Assembly: GCA_022828595.1 (NCBI GenBank)
Contig: JAKGHH010000001.1
Span: 211,991,848-212,055,847 of the forward strand
Direction of reading: 5' to 3'
Length of the DNA stretch: 64,000 nucleotides
From: Nelumbo lutea
Lineage: Eukaryota > Streptophyta > Magnoliopsida > Proteales > Nelumbonaceae
The translations under genes were made by a program, and so were the position numbers. The notes beneath the pieces are model-generated. The model worked only from the letters and a program-made list of their open reading frames with translations. It did not search any database and was not told where the DNA came from. Positions 1 to 10,559 of this stretch are shown here, piece after piece. Position 1 is the first letter of the stretch, and the number at the start of each line of letters is the position of its first letter.

Positions 1-206
1 TGATTTACCCTCATTTTTGTAGTCAAATTTGTTAAGTTGGTGACTTTGTGTTCAATTGTTCTCAAAATGAGCATCTGGTTAGTGTCCTCAATTCATATAG
101 ATGCTTTTAAAATTTTACATTATACAAAGCACTTTTTTGAATTATACCAACAAAAAATGTGCTTTATTAAATTATCACTTGCCAGGTTGATCTCCTTTCT
201 TGAATG

Positions 207-409
207 TAGGGCTGTCAATGGACTAGATATTGGTCCAATGTGATCCAGTCAAGTATGAGTCCATTACAGATGGACCAGGCCGAATCCAATCCGATGAATA
301 CTTTGGACCTTTCTGGACTGGTCCAATTCAATGTCTGGACTGTCCAAACTGTTCAATTGGTTTTAATTTAGATTGGGTCCAACCCAAACTTGGTCCATTG
401 ACACCCCTA
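207..409. mobile_element. hAT-type MITE, 203 bp
   Basis: The ends form a 17-bp terminal inverted repeat, TAGGGCTGTCAATGGAC on the left and GTCCATTGACACCCCTA on the right, with one mismatch. The flanking octamers CTTGAATG (199-206) and CTCAAATG (410-417) match at 6 of 8 positions, as expected of an aged 8-bp hAT target-site duplication. The interior is built from short 'TGGTCCAAT'-like words and has no coding capacity. A dimeric relative lies at 28721-29121 in a P450 intron. Confidence 0.75.
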
Positions 410-718
410 CTCAAATGCCTTCAATATGAGCTGACTTAGTTACCTAGGTATTAATATTGGTGTTTTGGCTATGGGTTGGCTTTACAATTAGAAGCTTGGG
501 GATGATATATAATTCCTCTCTTTAAAGAGAGCAATTGGGTTCTCAATTTGACTGAGATTTATGTTCTGGATTTATACTTTCTTAATTGTTTTTTTTGGGT
601 TTGATTGCATGAAGAAAAGAAAACTCCCTTCTTTAGGGGGAGGGTGGGATTTCTTCTTTGGGTTGTTCTCAATCCTCTTTCAATGTGTGTTTTTTGGAAC
701 ACTTTGTTCGGGGGAGGA

Positions 719-1409
719 TAGAGGTGTAAATCGGGCCGTGCCGCCCGTGGCCCGACATGAATTTGGACCGGCCCGACACGACAGTCTATGGGCCGTGCCA
801 GGCCCGACACAATCGTGTGGGCTGTACTGGGCCTGGGGTTTTAGGTCCTCTTGGGCCGACACGGCACGACCGAGCGGGCCGTGCCGCCTGTGGCCCGCAT
901 GCTGGCACGACCCAACACGACCCATATATATTATTTATATATATAATATGTATATATTTTATATATTTATATATATAATATGTTATATACTATATTATAT
1001 ATATAATAATATATAGTATATAATATATTAACAAAATACAATTGTTTTCAATTTTATTATACTAATTTATTTAATTATTGTATATATAAGCAATTATACA
1101 CATCAAAATTCATATAAAATTAAAATTTTAAGTTTTTTTTTTCAATTATTTTAAATAAATAGCTTTGGTTGGGTCCATGGCCTGGCCTGGCCCAAGGCTT
1201 GGCCCACGGACCAGAACGGCCCGCGGCACAGCACGAGCCTGCACTGGCTTGGGCCATGGGCCGTGCCAGGCCGACCCCCCCAAGTTATCCTAGGGGAGGG
1301 CGGCACAGCTTGGGACGGCCCTAGGGCCGGTGTGGCATGGCCTGCACTTTGCGTGGGCCACTCGTGGGCCGTGTCATGCCGGCCCGGCACGACCCGTTTT
1401 ACACCTCTC
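719..1409. mobile_element. GC-rich-ended hAT-type MITE, 691 bp
   Basis: The termini TAGAGGTGTAAATCGGGCC and the complementary right end (GGCACGACCCGTTTTACACCTCTC) are inverted repeats. They are bounded by an exact 8-bp duplication GGGGAGGA at 711-718 and 1410-1417. Both arms are GC-rich and filled with GGCCCG/GCACGA words, and the centre (about 920-1150) is almost pure AT with TATATA runs. Long ORFs on either strand through the arms are compositional artefacts of the GC-rich words. It is non-autonomous and has no transposase. Confidence 0.8.
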
Positions 1410-1563
1410 GGGGAGGATCTAGCATCTTAAAAAGTAATATTTGGTAAAAATTGTGAAATAAATTTGATATTAGTAGTTCAGTTTTTCATGTATGGCTCTT
1501 GCTTTGGATACCTTGTTCAATTGTATACTAGGGAAGCAAATAATCTAGCTTATGATCTTGTCA

Positions 1564-1905
1564 AGGTGAGGGTTGGAGGAAAAATTAGATTCATTGTATT
1601 GTATGGAGCAGAGTCTTGTGCAGTCAAGAAATGGAACATCCAAAAGATGAGGGCAGAAGAAATGAAAATGTTGAGATGGATGAGTGGGAAACTAGGAAGG
1701 ATAGGATTAAAAATGAATTCACCTGAAGGAACCTAGGAGTAGCTCCGATAGGTGACAAATTCAGGGAAAGTATACTAAGATGGTTTGGTCACATAAGGAA
1801 AGAATACCATCTACAGCACATTGAGAAGAAATAACGTCTTACAACTTACAAGTTGAAGGGTGTAGAAGAGCTAGGGGCAGACCAAAAATGGCATGAAGTA
1901 GGTGT
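1564..1905 (+). pseudogene. LINE (L1-type) reverse transcriptase C-terminal remnant
   Basis: The translation contains the motifs typical of the C-terminal tail of plant LINE ORF2: 'LYGAESCAVKK', 'EEMKMLRWMSGK', and in shifted frames 'GVAPIGDKFRE' and 'LRWFGHIRK'. The frame breaks near 1730 (stop) and again downstream, so it is a dead fragment. No poly-A tail or target duplication was recognised. Family assignment rests on the recognised motifs. Confidence 0.75.
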
Positions 1906-2813
1906 TGAGACAAAGCTTAGTTCAGTGAATTTGAGTTTGATATGTAGGTGTTGATTGATTAAATGGAGGAATATTTTAGGATAGTACTATGTAAAAACTT
2001 CCCTTGCCTATATCCTTTAGCTGAAAAACTGTTGCCTGGTTGTCCTGCTCTGAACATATCTTTACCCTGTAAATTTGTCCAAGTTGTTGCCTCTTATAGT
2101 GTTCTTGTGAATGTTTAGAGGAGTTTGAGTTGTCCAAAATATAAGGAAGTACGCCAATTCATCCGGTCAGTTTTTGACCTGGACAATCTACAGACATGCG
2201 GCCCAGGCAGGTTGTAAGAAACCTAAGCCCACGCCCTTAAACCAAGCAAATTCATATCAATTTTGAGGGTTAAAACAAGTCCACTCCATGTTTAAGTAAT
2301 AAATTATGTTACACAAAACATATTGCTTTCACTGTACTTTTACATCATACTGTAAAAAAAACTGTACTCTTACATAATCTGTCTCAAACTTCCAAACCAC
2401 CAGTCCAACCCTTTTGTTCTGTATTATCAGTCAGTGTATCTCTTCGTCGGTTTGTGATTTGGAAGTCTAAGCCCAACCCATTCTTATAAAATGGTATTCC
2501 AACATGACTTACAGTCTCTGCCCAGTTGTTCAACTTGGTTTGATCTAGGCGTCCCTTTTATTTTGAGGGCTGGCCCAACATGTCATATCTAAAAGAGGTT
2601 TGAAATATGTCTCTTCTTTACTTTCTATCCTGATCTTATTATCCTATATATTCTTTATGGTGAAGCTGCTATCTGTGAATTTTTTGTTATGATGCTGATA
2701 GTTGTTTACAAGATTACAGCCTTTTTATTCTTTTATCTGTTGAATGATGATTTAATTCATTATTCATTCCTGTACTTCACTTCACATTTGGAACTTGACT
2801 TGTTGGATTACAG
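1906..2813. other. Upstream or intronic DNA of the PEX13 gene; first exon not located
   Basis: I see no coding sequence here. Exon 2 of PEX13 begins at 2814 in a phase that needs a first exon ending in ATG plus one base (ATGG or similar) before a GT donor. Between 1906 and 2813 the only close match is ATG followed directly by GTGAAG near 2658, which gives the wrong phase. An ATGG|GTTGGC at 471-480 would fit the phase but has a poor donor and would make an intron of about 2.3 kb. The true first exon may lie before position 1. Confidence 0.4.
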
Positions 2814-5800
2814 CCAGCAATCCTCCACCAAAACCTTGGGAACGAGCAGCTACCTCGTCTGGTCCTGCACCTTTTAGACCTTCATCACCTGGAAGCACAA
2901 GTGATGTAGTTGAAGCTTCAGGAACTGCAAAGCCTGGAGAAATTGTTTCAACTGCTGATAGAAACACCACTGTAAACAGAAACACTCTAGGTAGGCCTGT
3001 ACCCACCAGGCCATGGGAGCAGAACTATGGAAGCAGTTATGGAGGTAATTGGTAGTTGCAATTTTAGGCAACAAGTTGTTTTCTTGTTTACGTTTTGGAG
3101 CTTGCCAATTTAATTATCTTTGCAGGTTATGGTTCAGGTCTAAACTATAACTCAGGCTATGGATCTGGAATGTATGGGTCATATGGTGGATATGGAGGAA
3201 TGCAAGGTGGTGGGATGTATGGTAATACCATGTACAGAGGAGGGTATGGTGGCCTTTATGGAGGTTCAGGAATGTATGGTGGAATGTACAATGGTGGCCT
3301 TGGCGGCCCAATGGGTGGTTATGGGATGGGCATGGGTGGTCCTTATGGTGATCAAGATCCAAATAATCCTTTTGGTGCACCTTCATCACCACCAGGCTTT
3401 TGGGTTTCCTTTCTTCGTGTGGTAAGGCATTTGATCATTTTGTTTCATATAGCTATACATGATCTTGTTAAGATACATTTTCTGGATTACCTTCATCGCT
3501 CCATTTAGAATTATATTATATATGATATTTCCATAGTTTAGATTTAGTTCAACGTAAACATGGTCTTCTCTTCCAGTTAATAAATATATGACTTGGATTT
3601 GCCTATTCGTTGCAGTATATGGATTAATGGGGTAAATAACATAGCAGTAAGTGTGAAAAGGTGAAGGGGAATGATGATATTACTGTTTTGTTATTGATCA
3701 AAATAAATAAATAAATAAATAAAAGCTACTATCTTCTACCTGTTAGGAAATTCTTGAATTAGAGAAAATTGAAAAATTTATCAGAAATAATTTAAAATCC
3801 ATTCAAATAATAAAAGCTCCTTATAAATCCTATATACACAGTTTATAAGAAATTAAATCCAAATGTCATCATTAATTGATACCCTATCAGTAAATCTGCC
3901 ATAACTTTCTGATGGCACATTAGTTTTGCATGATATTGGTCTTGTTGGATGGCTAATTAAAAAAACAAAATCTATCCAATGACACTTTAATATCAACCCT
4001 GTCCGTAAATCTGCCATAACTTTCTGATGGCACATTAGTTTTGAATGATATTGGTCTTATTGGATGGCTAATTGAAAAATCTATCCAATGGAAATTTAAT
4101 CATTGAGAAAGGATGAGTTTTGATTCCTTCAATATCGGGTCACAGAAAAGTGGAAAACATAAACACTAAGGCTATGTTTGGTTTGAAGGAAAAAGTAGGG
4201 AAAGGATGGGAAACATAAGGAAACCTATACATTATTAACAGTAATGACAATTCATATTCCAACCCTAAAAGTAAGACCTTCACCATCCTTGTCCTACATC
4301 AGTGAACCTAATAAATGATTATATACCCAGAAGTTGTATTTGATAAACATTTCTGGGATCCCAGCTTAGATCTTTTTTGGGATGCTTCTCTTTTTCATAA
4401 TTGCATTTTCTGTTTGGATTTTTGTGTTAATGAATAAAAGCAACTTAATGATTTTTTAGGTCAATGAACAAAAGCAAAAGTAAAAAACAAAGAAACCAGA
4501 AAACTTCATTCTAACTCTGCTTCTCTTTTATGTTTCTTTTCTCTTCTCTTGATAAATCTTTTTAAATTGTTAGCAATGTTTTAAAACAGGGAGGCATGAC
4601 ACGAGGCATTCCACTACTTGGGGTGTGAGGCATAGTTCAGAACGTAAGAGGCGTAAACCTCCTTAAGAGGAGGGGGATGAGGAGGAAAGGAAGGGGAGGA
4701 GGAAGAAGAAGAGGAGGATCTCATTTTTCTATGTTTGCAATAAAAATCTTTTATATTAAGAAGAACGAAGATGCATAACATTAGATGGAAGGGGGTCTTG
4801 TCGAAGTGGAGGTGAGCGAGCTGGATCAGAGCAAGACCCCTTGGCACAAAAACCAAATTGGGCTGCATTGAGAAGGGGCTCCATCCCACTTTCTTTCCGC
4901 TTATCTTTTCTTTCCCTTCCCTTCCCTTTTCTTTTCTTTCTTCTCTTTTTTCCTTTTCCTTTTCTTTCTTCTTTTTTTTTTTCTTTTTCTTTCCCTTCTC
5001 TTTCTTTTTTTCTTTTTTTTTTCTGTCTTATTGTGTGAGGTGAGGTGCATGCCTCATGAATCTTGCACATGAGGCATACGCCTTAGAGGTATCAATGCCT
5101 CTGGCATACGCCTCAGTGTGTTTTGGGGTCTCCTCGCCTGGAGGGACACATCCAGGCGTATGCTTCCCACTCCTTTTAAAAAACTGATTGTTAGATGAAG
5201 AAAAATCTGTCAAGATGTGCAAAGTAGAGTATTGCTGACTGGACTAAGAAGAGCGAAATATCTTCATTTCCTTTACCACTGGAAGGAAATCCAGAAAATT
5301 CCAATAGGTAGAGAATGGTTTGGTATCCATAGAGAATACCTAACTTCTTGTTGCTCATTGGTTCAGTTAAGTTGGATTGGAGGGATCAATTCCAAGCAAA
5401 TGACCTGGCAGTTCCAGGTTTTGGGAGCAGTGCTACATGTACTCTCCTAAGGAATGAGGCATCCATGTCTGACATGCACCAGGTTCTTACACTGGTATTG
5501 ATTCTTGAGGGAGCGCTTCATGGCAATATTTCTTTTTTTTTTCTTCCCTTGATCATTTGACATAAATGAACAACTAATATACATGAGAAATGCTATTTTC
5601 ATACAGGCATTAGTAGGTAAATTGGTAACAGACTCCTTTTCTCTAGGCATTTCTCATGCTATTTTCATACAGAGCATGAGAAATGCTATATATATAATTC
5701 TTGGTGAATCAGATTCCCCTAGCAATTCCTGTGTCTGTGTCCATAGACCATAGACTCCATACAACAGTAGTTGGTTAGGCTTGTGGCATATAGGGATGGT

Positions 5801-6184
5801 TAGATTCTGTTGTAGGCTTGTAGGATTGGCTTATTTTTATTTATTTTTTCCCACACTAAACATATCCTAGTTGGACGCTTTTCCTTTATATACATTAAGA
5901 TTATACATTTGTTGCTAATCAGAACTCAGAAGAGATGATTTGATGCATGGATGCACTGCGTAGACAAACCATGTTGTCATGTCGTGATATTTAAGATTTT
6001 AATGATTAATGGAATTTCTTCTTTTCTTGTCTATGTGCTATGCTATAACTGAAATGGTTCTCTTGGTGGCAGATGCACGGTGTGGTGACATTTTTTGGTC
6101 GGATTTCAATTCTCATAGACCAGAACACACAGGCATTCCACATGTTCATGACTGCACTTCTTCAGGTGCTTCATTTGCTTTCTA

Positions 6185-6239
<55 letters not shown>

Positions 6240-6603
6240 TCCCAATAAAATTGCTGCACTTCAGATTGAACCCTGTTTGTGCCCATTAGCAAAATCTGAT
6301 CTATCTGATGCTATATGATATTTCTTCTTTTTTTGGCTATGCTCTAGCATAGGTTGATGGTTATATAACCTGTGATTTATTTTTCAGCTCTTTGATCGAT
6401 CTGGGATGTTGTATGGGGAGCTTGCAAGGTTTGTATTAAGGTTGCTGGGAATCAGAACAAAGCCCAGGAAAGTTCATCCGCCTGGCCCTGATGCACTCCC
6501 TGGCCCACACAATCCCCAAGGTGGTCAGAACCTCATCGAGGGACCAAAAATTGCTCCAAGTAATTCATGGGACACTGTTTGGGAAAATGATGCTGGCAAA
6601 TGA
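2814..6603 (+). CDS. PEX13: Peroxisomal membrane protein PEX13 (docking peroxin), exons 2-5
   Basis: PEX13 sits in the peroxisomal membrane and, with PEX14, docks the PEX5/PEX7 receptors for matrix protein import. Exons read from the sequence are 2814-3044, 3126-3421, 6073-6165 and 6388-6603 (TGA), all with GT/AG borders. They total 836 nt, so a 4-nt first coding exon (ATGG) would give an in-frame protein of about 279 aa, near the usual plant length. Order of regions: proline-rich start with 'PPPKPWERA', a conserved 'VEASGTAKPGE' block, 'RPVPTRPWEQ', a Gly/Tyr/Met-rich YG-repeat region (exon 3), the 'DQDPNNPFG' motif, then 'FFGRISILIDQNTQAFHMFM' and the C-terminal 'LYGELARFVLRLLG' block. As in other plant PEX13 proteins there is no SH3 domain. 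The YG region is known to form the permeable phase that conducts cargo. Intron 3 (3422-6072) is enlarged by repeats. No stop or frameshift was seen in these exons; exon 1 is unresolved. Confidence 0.9.
3880..4100. repeat. Two-copy tandem repeat, about 115-bp period, in PEX13 intron 3
   Basis: The words TAAATCTGCCATAACTTTCT, GATGGCACATTAGTTTTG and TTGGATGGCTAATT occur at about 3890-3960 and again at about 4005-4075 with few mismatches. No TE family was recognised. Confidence 0.7.
4576..5184. mobile_element. Foldback MITE-like element in PEX13 intron 3
   Basis: The left end TGTTTTAAAACAGGGAGGCA and the right end, reading inward on the other strand as GTTTTTTAAAAGGAGTGGGA, form imperfect inverted termini. 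Inside, GAGGCAT/ATGCCTC and GGCGTA/TACGCC words are repeated in both orientations near each end. The centre holds a purine-rich tract (about 4660-4725) and a long pyrimidine tract. Boundaries are approximate and no target duplication was confirmed. Confidence 0.5.
4890..5033. repeat. Long polypyrimidine (CT/T) tract
   Basis: About 140 bases are almost purely C and T on the + strand, made of CCCTTCC, CTTTTC and T runs. It faces a GA-rich tract about 200 bases upstream on the same strand, inside the same foldback element. Low complexity; the ORFs through it are artefacts. Confidence 0.9.
6187..6234. repeat. Poly-T tract in PEX13 intron 4
   Basis: An uninterrupted run of about 48 T lies 21 bases after the exon 4 donor. 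Its exact length is prone to sequencing error. Confidence 0.95.
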
Positions 6604-7284
6604 ATAATGTGCTCCTGCCAAAACCAAAAGAAATGCTGAGATTGCACCCTGTACAGAGGTGAGAACCAACTCTACTATTGCTTTGCATTGATTCAAACTT
6701 TTTCCAGGTAGAGTTCTGATTTGCGGAGGAAACAGATCCATTTTTACTCTGTGTCAATGAATGGGGAATACACACACAAGATGTGATCTTAAAATTTACA
6801 CCGGTTTTGTTTGGAACATTGGGAGAGATTCCTAGTAGAAAGCATAATTGTCTGCACTAGTTTTTAGTTTCTACATGTTGAATGTATACTTGTTCTTCTT
6901 CCAAATTGAAATTCCAGTTGTTGTATAATAAGTCAACACATGTCAGCTTGCCAATAATTTGTCTTTCTGCTGGATTCGACGGGATAAAACCCTTCTCCTC
7001 AATTCAATATCTTGTCCTGGGTCAATTCTTTTTCTTTTTCTTTTTCTTTTTTAATCATTAAATGTTAATTTTTCTCATTAAGAATATCGTTCTTGACCAA
7101 TTCTTAGAACATGAGAATTGGAGTGTAAAACCTTGTATTTTGTTTCTTTGTATGTATTTGTATTTGTATTCCTTCCAAACTGAGCTGTACAAATACAAAT
7201 ATGCAGAGTGCAAAGCCTTGTATTTTGTATATATTTGTATTGTACATATTTGTGTTTGTACTTTTTTTCAAACTGAACCTGAGT
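6604..7284. other. PEX13 3' UTR and downstream spacer
   Basis: The first part is expected to hold the PEX13 3' UTR; AATAAT-like words follow the stop and TATAATAAG lies near 6923. From about 7130 to 7260 a short motif (CTTGTATTTTGT, TGTATTTGTATT, TTCCAAACTGAGC) recurs two to three times, also on the opposite strand, which looks like the degenerate end of a small foldback element. No gene was seen. Confidence 0.4.
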
Positions 7285-7402
7285 CAAGATATTGTTGCGG
7301 AATTTGTGACGTAGAGAGCCGTAGGGGTGTGCATTCGGTTTATTTGGTTAATGTACTCTTTTCAAACTGATATTGTTGCAGAATTTGTGATATGGAGAGC
7401 TG
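7285..7402. repeat. Direct duplication of a MITE insertion flank, about 90-bp spacing
   Basis: GATATTGTTGCGGAATTTGTGA followed by a GAGAGCCGTAGGG-type flank (near 7288-7325) is repeated as GATATTGTTGCAGAATTTGTGA with GAGAGCTGTAGGG (7369-7409). The first copy continues a few dozen bases into a MITE-like end (TAGGGGTGTGCATTCGGTTT) and the second copy carries the full MITE at 7403-7786. Confidence 0.7.
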
Positions 7403-7786
7403 TAGGGTTGAGTATTCGTTTTTTTTGGTTAAAAACCAAATTGAATAAATCGAAATTTTAAAAACTGAATTAAAAAATTAAAAACTGAAATAATAACTGA
7501 AATCGAAATTTTTGGTTATTTCAGTCAAAACCGAATTTTAATAACATATATTCTATTATATAGATTATAACATATAATATATATTATGGAATCAAATTTT
7601 AGTATATTATATATTAATATATAAATATATAATATATTATATATTATATGTTATATATTATATATTATAAGTTATATATAACAATAAAAAGCTTGGTTAA
7701 TTCAATTAACTGAAAATTGAATTAGCCAAAAACCGAAAAAACTGAAATCAAAATTTTTGGTTTTAACCCTGTACTACTCACCCCTA
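7403..7786. mobile_element. hAT-type MITE, 384 bp
   Basis: It starts TAGGGTTGAGTATTCG and ends GTACTACTCACCCCTA, an inverted pair. The flanks GAGAGCTG (7395-7402) and GAGAGCCG (7787-7794) are an 8-bp duplication with one mismatch. The body is rich in TTTTGGTT / AACCAAAA and CGAAATTTT words that pair across the element, with a TATATA-rich centre. It is non-autonomous. Confidence 0.8.
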
Positions 7787-8869
7787 GAGAGCCGAGGCAA
7801 TTGTTTCAGGTTGAACTGTGAAAAGATTGTAGTGAAGGGCATAACATTGGTACCCAGAATTTTGCAAAACAAGGGATTTTTAGCCTGCATTTCATTTCAG
7901 AATTCAGATTTGAATTGTAGACCTACAATAATTCAAATTTATGAACATCTCCACCTATAACGCCCATACATGCGGTGAATTGGCACCTATAATAATTCAA
8001 ATTTATGAACAGATTTCAGAGATTGGGTGAAGAGTAAAAAACCCTTTTAACAAATGTATCGAGATATGGAAAACTACTGTATTAGTATGTCAGTCTGCTG
8101 ATGTATTAGCGAACTTTGGAGTGAATAAGATCCAGACGTAATCCCCCCTCCGAATGTAAGGCAAGCCCTTAGGGCTGGTATGTATGGGGTGGGTATCTTC
8201 AGTGTAAGAGTTGTGGTTTCTTTCAATCTTATCGAAATGGATATAAATAGTTTTAACGCCCAAATAGATATGCATAAGTAAAAATATAAGAAATTCACCA
8301 TTTATATGAAGTTAGGGTTGGATTGGTGTCATGCTGAGTCAGGCCGAATTTTTTGTTATTTAATTTTGCTTCAATAGAAAAATATAAGGCTAGAGTTCCG
8401 GCTTGATCTTAATTTGAGATAGTAATTTATACCATTTATAAAAGTGCAAATGGAAGCTCTTGGCTTTTATAATTTTCATTGGACAACAATTAAATTGTTC
8501 CAACTTTTGAATTTGGTCAGTCTAATTTTAAGGATGGAAATGTAATTTGAAAAACTGCTTTTCTCTTTATTCAAATTCCTCTCATTAAGCTTTATATTTA
8601 AAGTTTAACTCCCATTAATATTTATTGAATCATTTTTTTTGACTAGAATGCCCCTATTTTTGAATTTGGTCATTCTCTACTTATGAGGGCATAAAATGTA
8701 ATTTGAACTATTACATTACCTTGTTCAGTTCCATCTCATTAAGTCCTATCTTAGGGTGTTAACTTCTATTCTTTTATTGAATCCCATATTTAAGATATTA
8801 TTTTCATAAAATTGAAAAAAAATCTATCAATTAAATCTACATCTAATACTTTTAATGATATAAAAAACA
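7787..8869. other. Spacer without recognised gene
   Basis: AT-rich DNA. Around 8640-8720 the phrase TTTTTGAATTTGGTCATTCT and the following words recur at about 53170-53220 and 61925-61980, so the dispersed repeat found upstream of the DUF247 gene also has a copy here. No ORF with coding character was seen. Confidence 0.5.
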
Positions 8870-9600
8870 TGTTTTTTAAAATTACCCAAATAAAACTGTT
8901 TTTCATCATGGTGGCAAGCAAGCAATTCGACCATCTAGAGTAAGTGGACTAATCCATGGTGTCATAATTAAATAAAAAATGAAAAAATATAAAAACACAA
9001 AAACATTATATGATAATAGATAATTTTGTCAGTAGCATTTAGACACCTATTTAATATTTTACATTAATCATATTAAAGAAAAATAATTGTGATAAGTAAT
9101 AATTGTTTTATTGATGTTGGAAATAAAACTTAAATTTTAAAACCAACCCAAAAATGAAATTGTTATCCTAGTAGTAGGTCAACAGTTCAACATTTTGGGT
9201 CACATGTGTCAATCATTGATTTTTTAATTAAATAATAAAAATACACAAAATATGAAAAAGATAGAATTTTTGTAGAAAACATTTGGACACATCTCTAATA
9301 TTTTATATTAATCATATAGACATCATAAATAAGAATTGTTTTTAACTTTTTTATTGATGATATAAATAAAGTAGAAAATAACAAAATTTTCAGGTCAAAT
9401 GTGTCAACTCATGAAGTTATAATGAAATAACAAAATTTAAAAAAAAGATAGAAACACAGAATTATACAAAAAATATATAAATTATGTGGAAAACATTTGG
9501 GCATATCTTTATATTAATGAACCATGAACCATAATAAGTGTGAAATAAGAATAATTTTTAGAAATATAAAAGATAGTAAACAATTTTGGAATAATTGTTG
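8870..9600. repeat. Degenerate tandem repeat, about 215-240-bp period, three copies
   Basis: A phrase of the form 'CATTTGGACACATCTCTAAT', then a short TATTAATCAT word, then AATAAG and AATAATTTTT words, then ATAAATAAA, recurs at about 9040, 9280 and 9497. A related sequence lies at about 53480-53600 and 62240-62370 in the duplicated block. No TE protein is present. Confidence 0.65.
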
Positions 9601-10559
9601 TTATCCTTTTTTTTCTTTTATTATTGTTATTGTTGTTGTAGTTGTAGTTGTTTTTTATTATTAATTTTTCCTATTAATGGCACATGTGGGCCCATGCGGA
9701 TTCTCATGTGCTTTGACGTGGTGATGTGGCGAGTTTATTTGAAATGTATAATATAATACGTGAAAACCATTGTTTATATGTGTGTGAAATAGGGGCTAAA
9801 AATAATGTCATTTACCTTAAAAAAACACTTGTTGGGAAAGTACTTTAAATACCCAATAAATGGTTTGGCAAATGAATCACCAAACAACATTAAGTGGTTT
9901 TTCAAATAAATACTTATAATAAACACTTGTTGCTCTTTGATTTAAACTTGTTATTTTATAGGAAAAATTTTGTTTATATAAAAAAACAAATATTATATGT
10001 TGAGATCTTGTTGCTCTTATGATTAGTAAACTTACTATTTTACAGGCATTAAATTGTTTTGCAAGAAAAAGTTGATATTATATGTTTCATTCTTGTTCTC
10101 ATAGGTTTTTAAGGTCTTCGCATGGGAGTGGTTTCATTTGCAATTATATGTAGCACCCAATATTTGATTATGTAATTGTATAGTCAATTGATATTTTATA
10201 ACAATGATTTTGTTTAAAAATTGATGATGAAACAAGTTGCTAATGTAAACAGGTTTTTGAATGGACAGGTTGCTTTTCTTTATTTCTTTGTAGCTTTTCT
10301 TTTTATTATTTTTTTTTCCAGATAATCAGGTTGCCCTAGTGTCTATTTTGTTTGTTGTTAATCAGGTTGCTAATTTGAGAATCAGGTTTTCTAAGAACAG
10401 TCAGGAATTGAAAATTAGGTTACTACTGTTAATGCTTAGTGCTTGGATCTTAGTAATAGGAATTTGGAAATCAGCCTGAGCAAATGAAATGATAAAGTTA
10501 TGCGGTGAGCAAGTGATGATTAATAGTGCTTAGTTCTTAGTGGCTTTGTTTTAACGGGA
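9601..10559. other. AT-rich spacer, nothing recognised
   Basis: Includes a short TTATTGTTATTGTTGTTGTAG run near 9630 and a stretch repeating 'AATCAGGTT' words at 10320-10430. No gene, TIR or LTR was identified. Confidence 0.4.

Noticed and set aside
561..1016. 151-aa + frame and overlapping frames on both strands
   Set aside because: They run through the GC-rich arm of the 719-1409 MITE; the protein is repetitive Gly/Pro/Arg/Trp with no domain, and several frames are open at once.
3114..3392. His-rich minus-strand frame across PEX13 exon 3
   Set aside because: It is the reverse complement of the Gly/Tyr repeat region of PEX13; the histidine richness follows from the repeat codons.
4756..5070. 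Lys/Glu/Arg-rich minus-strand frame
   Set aside because: It is the translation of the CT-rich low-complexity tract in PEX13 intron 3.
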